64,000 nucleotides of DNA, taken from positions 127,001 to 191,000 of the forward strand of contig NZ_CP012917.1 of the NCBI RefSeq assembly GCF_001315015.1. The letters are read 5' to 3'. Position numbers and translations under genes: made by a program. Within the stretch, counting starts at the first letter, position 1. Every line of letters begins with the position of its first letter. Below the pieces are notes generated by a model that saw only the letters and a program-made list of their open reading frames with translations, was not told the origin of the DNA and did no database searches. This document shows positions 1 through 7,385 of the stretch, piece by piece. Origin of the DNA: Azospirillum brasilense (GTDB lineage Bacteria; Pseudomonadota; Alphaproteobacteria; Azospirillales; Azospirillaceae).

Positions 1-31
1 CTTCCTATAAGACGCCCCCGCACGCAGCGGC

Positions 32-107
32 GCCCAGGTAGCTCAGTTGGTAGAGCAGGGGACTGAAAATCCCCGTGTCGGCGGTTCGACTCCGTCCCTG
101 GGCACCA
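32..107 (+). tRNA. tRNA-Phe (GAA)
   Basis: A complete 76-nt cloverleaf can be folded. The acceptor arm GCCCAGG (32-38) pairs with CCTGGGC (97-103), the D-stem is GCTC/GAGC (41-44/53-56), and the anticodon stem GGGGA/TCCCC encloses the loop CTGAAAA, giving anticodon GAA for phenylalanine. The T-loop GTTCGACTC is present, and the CCA end (105-107) is encoded. It lies at the edge of an accessory zone, and tRNA genes are common integration sites, but I found no second copy of its 3' end in the window. Confidence 0.97.
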
Positions 108-903
108 TTTTCCTTTTGCCAATCAAGCCGTTGGTGGCGGATCAGGTCAAGCCGGCTCACCCGGCACAGACTTGGCGCAGCCGCAGAGGAAATCTCTCCC
201 AAGCTGCTAAGTCTTTGGCATATCCGTTTTTATGATGTCGATTTTCGCTGTTTCAGCACAATTGCGGCACGGTTGGAACAACAGCGCGAGTCCCTGCGGG
301 CGATGATTTTCGCCCATGATTGATTCTCTAAAATCGCTCCCGCTGCCATGGCCCAGATCATCTGCACCTCGTCGGGACGGAGGTTCGTGCGCTTGGCCGC
401 ACTCTTCGGCGACGGCAACCACCCGATCAATCATGCCCAGCGGACGATCATCATACTCTCCATGACCCGCTGCATCCGCGCCCACAACAAGGACGCCAAG
501 CCTTTGCCTGCACTTTCTGCCTGCACTTTCTGAACGATTCGGTGCGCCACCGCGCCATGAAGAAACAGGCGGGCCTGCGTTCACAAGAATTGTAATTCAG
601 GCGTCCTTTTCTGAAGGCGATGCTTGGGATTTGCCCGGCAAAGCCGCGGACCGACCGCTAATGCGAACTTTCGTTCGCTTTAGACTCATGTCGCCTTATT
701 CGCCGGCTCTCGGCGGAAGCCGATGGCATTCGCCTGCCGTCCGCGGGAACTCTGTCCCCGCGTGAGGCTGTCCGAAGCGGATTGCAATCCGCTTTCGGTC
801 GCCCGTTCTCATGCGGGATTGGTCGACACCATCACGGTCACCGCATCAAGTGCCTGGGTCCGGAGTGGCCCCACCATGCGACTTCAGAAAGGAACGATGA
901 ATC
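108..903. other. Intergenic region with no convincing gene
   Basis: This is about 800 bases between tRNA-Phe and the secreted-protein gene. Short open frames exist on both strands but lack ribosome sites and recognisable domains. A minus-strand stretch around 300-430 reads as a plausible helical peptide and could be a decayed gene fragment, but I cannot name it. The last 200 bases must hold the promoter of the next gene; a purine-rich ribosome site (GAAAGGA) lies at about 887-893. Confidence 0.5.
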
Positions 904-1539
904 ATGAAGAGGTTTTTATTCTGCATCATCTTGGCTTTGTTGCCCAATATCGCCGCAGCCGACACCATGACCTCCAACGACATCGTCAACACCCTGAAAA
1001 GGAACAATATGGAGGTTCTCATCCCAATATACGAAAAGGGTATTTTGGTTCTCGACAGCAAGAACACCACCGTTAACGCCATGAAATTGGTTAGAAATTA
1101 TGCAGCATTCGCAGACGCTGAAGCCAAAAATGCAAAATTTTGGTATCGTGGCATGCCGGCACAACAGGCGAATGATTTCATCAACAGCAATTACTCAGGA
1201 CTTGGATTGCCGGAAAAATCCTTCGTTGGGATTGCTCCAAGATTCTCTTACGTAACACAATATATCACCAACGCAGAGCCCGGTGTTGTTTTCGAGTTTG
1301 GCACGGACAGCGAAGGATGGCTTTTCAAGCAGTGGTCGGTTGACCACCCCTGTCAGATCAAGGCAGAAGGCGGTGGGACTTACGGCCTCGGCCCCAGCGG
1401 CACCTATGCGTCGTGCAACAACGGTCCCAACGCCTATAAGCCGAAGATCGACAACTTAGGCGGCATATTCAATAATTGGCTGGCCAACAATACGATAACA
1501 GCCAAGGTCGTCTACGTCCTGGCAAACCGCAAGTTGTAG
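904..1539 (+). CDS. Secreted protein of unknown function, AT-rich
   Basis: 211 residues. The N-terminus (MKRFLFCIILALLPNIAAAD) is a textbook Sec signal peptide with probable cleavage after AAA around residue 19, so the mature protein of about 190 residues should be periplasmic or secreted. The mature part is rich in Asn, Tyr, Phe and Gly, with two cysteines that could form a disulfide. The segment FWYRGM, followed later by IAPRFSYVTQYI and a hydrophobic strand GVVFEFG, vaguely recalls the Arg and Ser/Thr motifs of cholera-toxin-type ADP-ribosyltransferase folds. I do not see the expected Glu-x-Glu motif, so this is only a hint. Codon use and base composition are clearly more AT-rich than the neighbours, which suggests recent transfer. 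A good Shine-Dalgarno (GAAAGGA) precedes the ATG. No partner or immunity-like gene is adjacent. Confidence 0.7.
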   Translation: MKRFLFCIILALLPNIAAADTMTSNDIVNTLKRNNMEVLIPIYEKGILVLDSKNTTVNAMKLVRNYAAFADAEAKNAKFWYRGMPAQQANDFINSNYSGLGLPEKSFVGIAPRFSYVTQYITNAEPGVVFEFGTDSEGWLFKQWSVDHPCQIKAEGGGTYGLGPSGTYASCNNGPNAYKPKIDNLGGIFNNWLANNTITAKVVYVLANRKL

Positions 1540-1599
1540 TATGGTCACGCTGGGAAGAGCGAAGCATTCCCACGCGCCACGATGACCAAGGTCGAGGCC

Positions 1600-1910
1600 G
1601 GTCCGCTGAAGCGCTCACTTTGTGGTGCGATGGCGGCCTGGCCTCACGGCCGTGCCGGCGCAGATGCCTGGTCACCTGCCGGCTGCGGCACCAGACACGT
1701 TTCCATGAACCGCTCGTCGATCAGCCGCATCATCTCCAGGTTCGCGGTGGACTCGCCCATGATCGGCCCGTGGTCGCCGGGCCGACCATCGAAACCGGTC
1801 CGCATTGCCACGCGATCGACAGCCGGAAATGTTCCAGCTCGATCAGTTCCCGCCTCCAGCGCCACCTTCGCCTTGAACACCGCCGAACACCGCTTCCATT
1901 TCCCCGTCAT
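1600..1910 (-). pseudogene. Decayed IS3-family transposase remnant
   Basis: The minus strand from 1910 begins with a peptide (KRCSAVFKAKVALEA) that matches the start of the IS3-family OrfA helix-turn-helix protein (consensus RHSAEFKAKVALEAL). Without a complete OrfA it runs into ANLEMMRLIDERFMET, the region of OrfB that precedes the conserved GSRQM motif. The next OrfB element (MTRHLRRHG) is then found in a different frame at about 1675-1649. The element has therefore lost internal sequence and gained frameshifts, and cannot encode an active transposase. No terminal inverted repeats could be recognised. It marks an old insertion left of the polyketide genes. Confidence 0.75.
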
Positions 1911-1966
1911 CAGGTCCGTCCTTCATCCTGGGCGAACCACGCTTCTCTGAACAAGCGGGGACCAAC

Positions 1967-2449
1967 TCAATCATCGGATGTCCGTTCGGACTGCCGATGG
2001 GTGGGCAGGGGTTTGTTCAGACGGGCAAGCAGTTCGCCAAGTACGGTCTCGGTGGTATGCAGAGCGTCTTCGGAAAGCGCTTCCCCCAGATCGGCGGCCC
2101 ACAGGCCACATCGCCGGTCGGCCTCGGCAAAGGTACGCTTCCCAGTGGCTGTAAGTCTGTAAAGCGGCGAACGCTCGTGGGATGGGTTAGGACGGCGATC
2201 CAACAACCCTTCGTCCATCAGCAAATTCAACTGCTTCTGTGCCCCCTGACGGGTGATTCCCATAGCTTCGGCGATTTGCGGGGCGGTTAGTGGCCGGTCA
2301 GCCAGAGCCAGAGCCCCGAGCACCTGCCACCGCGCGCTGGTCAGATTCAGCCCCTCGACCAGCCGGTCGCCCTGCTCCAGCAGGCGACCGTTGAGACGGA
2401 ACACCAACACCATGATATCAGCCAGCTGCTTTTCCTTCCGACGGGTCAT
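1967..2449 (-). CDS. MarR-family transcriptional regulator
   Basis: About 160 residues with a MarR-type winged helix. A dimerisation helix near the N-terminus (VFRLNGRLLEQGD) is followed by the recognition region (LTAPQIAEAMGITRQGAQKQ) and a wing with DRRPNPSHERSPLYRLT. The ATG at 2449 is chosen over an upstream in-frame start at 2509 because GAGAGGAAGC precedes it and the upstream start lies inside a palindromic operator. It is a clear paralogue of the MarR protein at 3938-4414; both share VFRLNG, LTSARWQV and the PNP wing. The strong palindromes just upstream suggest negative autoregulation. The ligand is unknown. Confidence 0.88.
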   Translation of the reverse strand: MTRRKEKQLADIMVLVFRLNGRLLEQGDRLVEGLNLTSARWQVLGALALADRPLTAPQIAEAMGITRQGAQKQLNLLMDEGLLDRRPNPSHERSPLYRLTATGKRTFAEADRRCGLWAADLGEALSEDALHTTETVLGELLARLNKPLPTHRQSERTSDD

Positions 2450-2492
2450 CGCTTCCTCTCGGCCGACGGGACGCGTTCCAGATAAGCACGAA

Positions 2493-2553
2493 TGACAACC
2501 GGCTGTCAAAAAGGCATTGACAGCCGGTTGTCATTAATGAAAACTGGTTGTCA
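2493..2553 (-). promoter_or_regulatory. Paired 16-bp palindromic operators upstream of marR
   Basis: TGACAACCGGCTGTCA (2493-2508) and its exact reverse complement TGACAGCCGGTTGTCA (2518-2533) lie 25 bp apart, about 2.5 helical turns. A third half-site, CTGGTTGTCA, is at 2544-2553. Their length and position directly upstream of the minus-strand marR start fit a MarR dimer binding site. The same half-site TGACAACC recurs upstream of the paralogous marR at 3890. Confidence 0.75.
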
Positions 2554-3005
2554 TAATCTGCCAGTAAGGGTCCATACCGCCCGAATTCACCTTGTCCCAA
2601 TGCGTTGCAGCCTTCGCTTGAACGGAACGCACCTGCCTGTTCCGCAACCGCCCAGAGCACGAATCCCTGGATGCCCAACCGCCGCTTAACCATCGCGACC
2701 CGTCCCTTTGGATGCAGGGCCATCTCCGCTCCGATCATGCTGGCATTGGAAATGGCCATACCACGGCGGTGCTTCGGCCGCCTGTTCGCATCCGGGCTGG
2801 GAGGCATAGGGCACCCCCCAACCCGAGGATGAAACGATGCCGAGAAGACCTCACGCAGCCGCCGATACCCTGGCTCTCCCTACACTGCACTCCGTAGGCA
2901 TCTCGACGGCAGTGGTCGCGGACAGCATCACCAGAGCCGCGCAATCCCATGGGCGTGGCGGACTGAGGGCGGTCAAGACCGGGCGCCCGGACGGGTGGTG
3001 CGCCC
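2554..3005. other. Gap without a supported gene
   Basis: No recognisable protein is present. A minus-strand open stretch (about 2807-2580) and a 59-codon plus-strand frame starting at 2838 have no good ribosome site or known domain. The region probably carries degenerate sequence plus the promoter for the DUF2269-like gene at 3006. Confidence 0.4.
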
Positions 3006-3551
3006 ATGCTTGAAGTGCTGAAGGTTGCCCATATGGTGGGAATGGTCGTGCTTGGGCTTGGCCTGGCCGCCATGTGGGTGTTGGACCTCATCGGGCGTCG
3101 GGCTCGCTCGCCGGAGGAGAGCGGGGCGGCAGCCCGGCGGAGCGTCCTCGCTTATGACTTGGTTGTGCTGCCCGGCGTTCTGCTGATGCTCGCGTCGGGA
3201 GGGGGAATGATCGCCGGATTTTACGGCAGCGCATTCCTGGATATCCCCTGGTTGGCCGGCATGGTGATCCTGTTCCTGCTGAAATTCATCAAAGGCTACG
3301 CCATCACCCGACTGTTCTTCCGGCACCTGAGGGGAGGGAAGGTGCCGGGGGCCCGCCGCTGGCCGCCGAACGCACGGGAGAAGCTTCTGTCGTCATTCTC
3401 CCACTTTCTAGACATACCGGTGTTCGTGCTGATCGCATATCTGGGCGCGCTCAAGCCCACAGACTGGTCGTCGCTCATCTTTGGCTTCGCGCTGACTATT
3501 GCGGCCGCCCTGACTCAGACGGCATTCATGCGCTCCATATCGAAGGCTTGA
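3006..3551 (+). CDS. DUF2269-like integral membrane protein
   Basis: 181 residues with four predicted membrane segments: about residues 5-27 (VAHMVGMVVLGLGLAAMWVL), 49-70, 78-98 and 136-175. The length, the early His in the first helix (LKVAHMVGM) and the four-helix layout match DUF2269 proteins, a family of small membrane proteins of unknown biochemical role. The segment between helices is basic (RHLRGGKVPGARRW). It stands alone on the plus strand between two MarR regulator genes. A role in stress or drug response controlled by those regulators is possible but inferred only from position. Confidence 0.7.
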   Translation: MLEVLKVAHMVGMVVLGLGLAAMWVLDLIGRRARSPEESGAAARRSVLAYDLVVLPGVLLMLASGGGMIAGFYGSAFLDIPWLAGMVILFLLKFIKGYAITRLFFRHLRGGKVPGARRWPPNAREKLLSSFSHFLDIPVFVLIAYLGALKPTDWSSLIFGFALTIAAALTQTAFMRSISKA

Positions 3552-3889
3552 AAATAAACACGAAGAGCACCATCAAATGCACGACAAATAATTATCCTGA
3601 TTCAGGAATTTTTCCACTTCTTATCAAAATAAGAAGGCAACGACGGCCATCGTCCGAATATCTATTTGTCTTCAGACGCTATGGACTGATGGTGCGACAG
3701 GCACGGCTGGCCGTGGAATGGAGAGCGCAATGAGGTGGCGAATCATGATCGAGACGATGAGTGAGGAAGACGCGGTGATGCAGCATGCGCATCCCGGAGA
3801 ATCTGCCAACTCCTTCGCGTCGACGCGCAACCCACGGCACCGCCATCAAGCGGCACGACGCAACCATGATCGCTTCGGGCGCCCACGAC
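3552..3889. other. Gap without a supported gene
   Basis: A moderately AT-rich start (3552-3660) is followed by ordinary composition. Short frames on both strands carry no domain and no credible ribosome site, and I see no structured RNA or repeat. Confidence 0.4.
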
Positions 3890-3934
3890 TGACAACCCCA
3901 CATTGACAGCATGCAGTCATCATGACACTATACT
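3890..3934 (+). promoter_or_regulatory. Promoter and MarR-type operator upstream of second marR
   Basis: TGACAACC (3890-3897) repeats the half-site found upstream of the first marR, and TGACAGCATGCAGTCA (3904-3919) is an imperfect 16-bp palindrome resembling the same operator. A -35-like TTGACA (3903-3908) overlaps it. A plausible -10 CACTAT lies at 3926-3931 with a 17-base spacer. That would start transcription at or next to the ATG (3938), and no Shine-Dalgarno is visible, so the mRNA may be leaderless. Confidence 0.55.
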
Positions 3935-3937
3935 CCC

Positions 3938-4414
3938 ATGAAACCACCCGCTGAAACCGTGTTCACCCATCCCGCCAGCCGTCTTGCCCTGGAGGTTTTC
4001 CGCCTCAACGGCGCCCTGATCGCCGCCGGCGATACTCTGGTTGCACCGCTTGGACTGACCAGTGCGCGATGGCAGGTGATGGGCGCCGTGGCCGAGGCCG
4101 GCGGCGGCCTGCCGGTGTCTGGCATCGCACGCAATATGGGCCTTGTGCGTCAGTCGGTGCAGCGAATTGCGGACGAACTGGAGGCCGAGGGGATTTTCCG
4201 ATTCGCCCCCAACCCACATCACCGTCGCGCCAAGCTGGTTCAACTTACAGAACGCGGCACTGCCCTGTTTGAGGAAGCGAGCGCCCGCTGGCTCGCCCTG
4301 GCCAACACGCTGGTCGCTGGTCTCGCCCCGGGGGAGATCGAACATGCGGCGGGCTTGTTGCAGAGCTTCCACAACCGCTTGCGCCTCCCAATCGACAATG
4401 GAGAGACGCCATGA
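3938..4414 (+). CDS. MarR-family transcriptional regulator (second paralogue)
   Basis: 158 residues. The layout matches the first MarR protein: an N-terminal dimerisation helix (VFRLNGALIAAGDTLV), a winged helix with LPVSGIARNMGLVRQSVQR as the recognition region, and a wing carrying FAPNPHHRRAKLVQLT. Its stop codon overlaps the ATG of the next gene (ATGA at 4411-4414), so the two are translationally coupled and the membrane protein is probably its regulatory target. The upstream palindrome resembles that of the first marR, so cross-regulation is plausible. The gene lies upstream of the polyketide operon on the same strand, but an 816-base gap separates them. Confidence 0.88.
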   Translation: MKPPAETVFTHPASRLALEVFRLNGALIAAGDTLVAPLGLTSARWQVMGAVAEAGGGLPVSGIARNMGLVRQSVQRIADELEAEGIFRFAPNPHHRRAKLVQLTERGTALFEEASARWLALANTLVAGLAPGEIEHAAGLLQSFHNRLRLPIDNGETP

Positions 4415-4848
4415 TACGCGCCTTACACCCGATTGCCGGTGTGACCGGCATGCTGATGATCGCCGCCTTCTGGACCTCGACGGTCGCAGTTGAGACATTC
4501 GGCACCAAGGATGCGGTGCTCAGTGTCAAAACGGCGATTCTTTGGGGTCTGCTTGTGCTCGTGCCGGCAATGGCAATCACCGGAATTACGGGCTTCCGCA
4601 TGGCTGGAGGCTCAACCGACCCGAGGATCGCCAGGAAACGCCGGCGCATGCCGTTCATCGCCCTCAATGGGATGCTCGTCCTCGTACCGTGCGCCGTGTT
4701 TCTGCAGGCACACGCCGCGGCGGGTGAATTCGAAAGTGCTTTCGTCGTCGTACAGATCATCGAACTGCTGGCGGGGGCTGTGAACCTTGCGTTGTTCGGT
4801 CTGAACCTGCGTGACGGCTTCGCCTTGACGAGGCGGGCCGCAGCCTGA
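4411..4848 (+). CDS. Small four-helix membrane protein
   Basis: 145 residues with four predicted transmembrane helices: residues about 6-27, 41-65 (ILWGLLVLVPAMAITGITGF), 82-103 and 110-134. A basic loop (RIARKRRRMPF) follows helix 2 and suggests a cytoplasmic loop by the positive-inside rule. I do not recognise the family with certainty; it resembles uncharacterised alphaproteobacterial membrane proteins found next to MarR regulators. The start overlaps the marR stop by four bases. A GC-rich hairpin (4869-4898, GCCGCCGG/CCGGCGGC) follows the stop but lacks a clear U-tract, so it is only a possible terminator. Confidence 0.75.
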   Translation: MIRALHPIAGVTGMLMIAAFWTSTVAVETFGTKDAVLSVKTAILWGLLVLVPAMAITGITGFRMAGGSTDPRIARKRRRMPFIALNGMLVLVPCAVFLQAHAAAGEFESAFVVVQIIELLAGAVNLALFGLNLRDGFALTRRAAA

Positions 4849-5664
4849 ACGCCACACCATCCAAGAAAGCCGCCGGCCTTTTCTTGCGATCCGGCGGCCA
4901 TGGGCGGGTCCGCCTCGCGCAAAATGGACACTTTAGAAATAATGCATTTTCGGGTCACAGCCGCAGACAAATGCATGTACTCACTTCTATCCTTAAAGAA
5001 TTTTTCTTTCAAAAATGGCGCGCCTACTTTTGATAAACCAGAAATTTGAAGTGTACCTCTGTTTATTTATGTATGTTTTTCTCTGCGACAATCTGTATCG
5101 ATTCTGATGCTTTATACACCTTGTTGCGATAAAGCGATTAATGTACATGTACTCAACCAGACGATGAGTTGACTGCTATCTAACCGGGTTCACAAATCAA
5201 GTCGGTCTGCACACAATCCGGATAAAACAACGGAGGTCATCAGAATGAGACCGCGCCCATAAACAGCCCGCGCTCTGATGCTGGAATTCACTCAGATAAT
5301 TTATCCCGCGATAACGACGGAACCATCTTTCAGTATCCACACAATTTTTAAAGTAATTGTTTTGGCTATTTCTGTAGAAACTACTTGTATTATTTAAATA
5401 ACATATTAATATGGATTTTATTTCTAAAATTTACAGACCTTGCCCTGCCATCTGTTCTTCAGCCTGAAGGCATGGGCGGAGAATGACGTTTCCGATTTGC
5501 GCTCCCACTCGGCGCGCCAAGTCTCTCGCTGATTGCGCCAGCCTGAAGCTGATTTTTCTCGAACTCACCCCTGGCAGCCGGCTGCGGCATGGCTTGGTCA
5601 AACGGATCACGTCTGCGAACCGCTGACTCCATTCATCCATCGCATCAGAAAGGTTTGGGAGGAA
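4849..5664. promoter_or_regulatory. AT-rich leader region upstream of the polyketide operon
   Basis: This is about 800 bases without a supported gene. From about 4930 to 5440 the sequence is far more AT-rich than the rest of the window, with runs such as TTTATTTATGTATG. It contains a perfect palindrome GTACATGTAC (5143-5152) and a direct repeat CATGTACTCA at 4974-4983 and 5146-5155. Such a stretch could be a promoter and silencing region (H-NS/MucR-type binding is typical of AT-rich acquired DNA) controlling the cluster. No regulator gene lies within the cluster itself. A minus-strand open frame covering 5431-6666 is an antisense shadow. Confidence 0.45.
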
Positions 5665-6597
5665 ATGAGAACCGATCATTCCACCGCAGTCGAATGCACC
5701 GCGGAAGCAGCGTTCGGATTGGCCTTGGACGTTACCCGATGGCCGCAAGTGTTGCCGCCCTGCCTCGACGCCAAAGTGTTGGATGAAACCGACGACCGCC
5801 AGACCATTGCCCTGATCGCCAAGGCCAACGACCGCGTGTTCTCTTGGCAGTCGAGCCGCCAGATCGACCGGGCGGGGCTGCGCATTTCCTTCGTTCAGGC
5901 GAAACCGTCGCCACTGGTCGCCTTCATGAAAGGAACCTGGAGCTTCGCGCCTCGGGACAGGGGCTGCACCATCACCCTGACCCATGAATTCAAAGTCAAG
6001 GACGAGGTCGCGGGCCTGGTGGAAGGGGTCTCCACCCCGGAAGAGGCGACAGCCTTCATGCTGAAATCGGTGGAGGACAACAGCACGCGCGAACTGGCGG
6101 CGCTCAAGGCCGAGCTGGAGCGTGACCTGTGGCGCCACGAGTTCAGCGAGTCGATGGTCATCGACCATGCGCAGGGGGCCATCTACCAGCTCCTGCGCGA
6201 CGCCACCGCCTGGCCATGGCTCCTGCCGCACTGCAACGCCCTCAAGATGCTCTACGAGGACCCGCACTACCAGGAATTCCAGATGACGGTGCAGGTCGGA
6301 GACAAGGAGGAAGTGATCCGCAGCGTCCGGGTGCTGCACCCGGATCGGATCGAATACTTCCAACCCGAACCGCCGCCGCCGCTCAAGGAGCACCAAGGAC
6401 ACTGGACGCTGCGCCAGACCGATGGCGGGGTGGAGGTGACCTCCTGGCACTCCGTGGTGCTGGCGCCCGATTTCTGGCGTGACGGCACCCGGGACGAGGC
6501 CAAGCACAAGGTCGAGGCGGCCATCAACCGCAACAGCCTGGGCACGATGGAAGCGATTTTGAACAAGCTGGAGGAATGCACGCATGCCCGCGCGTAA
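5665..6597 (+). CDS. Type II polyketide aromatase/cyclase (two SRPBCC domains)
   Basis: 310 residues from the ATG at 5665, which follows GGGAGGAA. It contains two START/SRPBCC domains, about residues 1-145 and 150-305. Each begins with the same type of sequence (AAFGLALDVTRWPQVLPPCL in the first, AIYQLLRDATAWPWLLPHCN in the second), the duplicated pattern of didomain aromatase/cyclases of type II polyketide synthases. Such enzymes bind the ACP-tethered poly-beta-ketone, fold it and aromatise the first ring after C9 ketoreduction. The length matches actinobacterial didomain ARO/CYC proteins. It is the first gene of the polyketide operon and overlaps the ketoreductase gene by 14 bases. An in-frame start at 5533 would add 44 residues lacking similarity to the family. 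Confidence 0.85.
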   Translation: MRTDHSTAVECTAEAAFGLALDVTRWPQVLPPCLDAKVLDETDDRQTIALIAKANDRVFSWQSSRQIDRAGLRISFVQAKPSPLVAFMKGTWSFAPRDRGCTITLTHEFKVKDEVAGLVEGVSTPEEATAFMLKSVEDNSTRELAALKAELERDLWRHEFSESMVIDHAQGAIYQLLRDATAWPWLLPHCNALKMLYEDPHYQEFQMTVQVGDKEEVIRSVRVLHPDRIEYFQPEPPPPLKEHQGHWTLRQTDGGVEVTSWHSVVLAPDFWRDGTRDEAKHKVEAAINRNSLGTMEAILNKLEECTHARA

Positions 6598-7360
6598 CGC
6601 ATTGGTGACCGGGGCCAGCCGCGGCATCGGCAAAGCCATTGCCCGGCGGCTGATTGCCGACGGCATGAACTGCGTCCTGGTGGCGCGCGAGCAGATGAGG
6701 CTGAACGACGCCGTCGGCGAGCTTCAGGCCCCAGGTCTTTCCGTCCTGGGAATGACCTGCGACGTCGTCCGGCCGGCCGAGGTCGAAGCGTTGTTCGCCG
6801 CGGTGACACAGGCGTTGGGCGGCATCGACGTGCTGGTGAATTGCGCCGGGCGCAGTGGCGGCGGCGTCACCAAGGACATCACGGACGAGCTGTGGCTGGA
6901 CGTCATCAACACCAACCTCAACTCGGTCTTCTTCGTCACCCGCACGGCTTTGCGGTCGCAGGCGATCCGCAGGGGCGGCAGCATCATCAACATTGCCAGC
7001 ACCGGCGGCAAGCAAGGCGTTGTCCACGGCGCGCCCTACAGCGCCTCGAAGCACGGTGTTGTGGGTTTTACCAAGGCCTTGGGGCTGGAACTGGCACGCG
7101 ACCAGGCGGACATCACCGTCAACGCCGTCTGCCCCGGCTTCGTCGAAACCGAAATGGCCGAGAAGGTGCGTGTCAACTACGCCGCGCTGTGGGGTGTGAC
7201 CGCCGAAGAGGCCAAGACCCGCATCGAGGCCCGCGTGCCGATCAACCGCTACATCGAACCCGACGAGGTTGCCGCCATGGTCTCCTACTTGGCGTCCGAC
7301 AAGGCGCGCGGCGTCACCGCCCAGGCCATGAACGTCTGCGGCGGGCTCGGCAACTACTGA
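6584..7360 (+). CDS. Polyketide C9-type ketoreductase (actIII-like SDR)
   Basis: 258 residues, a classical short-chain dehydrogenase. The NADPH-binding motif TGASRGIG is at residues 9-16, NCAGR at 86-90, and the catalytic triad Ser139, Tyr152 and Lys156 sits in ASTGGKQGVVHGAPYSASKH. Long stretches, including APYSASKHGVVGFTKALGLE, VNAVCPGFVETEMA and the C-terminus NVCGGLGNY, are nearly the same as in the actinorhodin-type ketoreductase, which reduces one ketone of the nascent polyketide on the ACP. The Pro-Gly-Gly motif that steers stereochemistry in actIII-type enzymes reads Ser-Gly-Gly here (residues 91-93). The gene overlaps the aromatase/cyclase and precedes KS-alpha by 25 bases. Confidence 0.93.
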   Translation: MPARNALVTGASRGIGKAIARRLIADGMNCVLVAREQMRLNDAVGELQAPGLSVLGMTCDVVRPAEVEALFAAVTQALGGIDVLVNCAGRSGGGVTKDITDELWLDVINTNLNSVFFVTRTALRSQAIRRGGSIINIASTGGKQGVVHGAPYSASKHGVVGFTKALGLELARDQADITVNAVCPGFVETEMAEKVRVNYAALWGVTAEEAKTRIEARVPINRYIEPDEVAAMVSYLASDKARGVTAQAMNVCGGLGNY

Positions 7361-7385
7361 ATCAACGATTGATGGGAGCCCAACC

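Noticed and set aside
32..107. tRNA-Phe as an integration (att) site for a mobile island
   Set aside because: No second copy of the tRNA 3' end and no integrase gene were found in the window.
5431..6666. A 411-codon minus-strand open frame opposite the aromatase/cyclase
   Set aside because: No recognisable domain; the plus strand encodes the duplicated SRPBCC domains.
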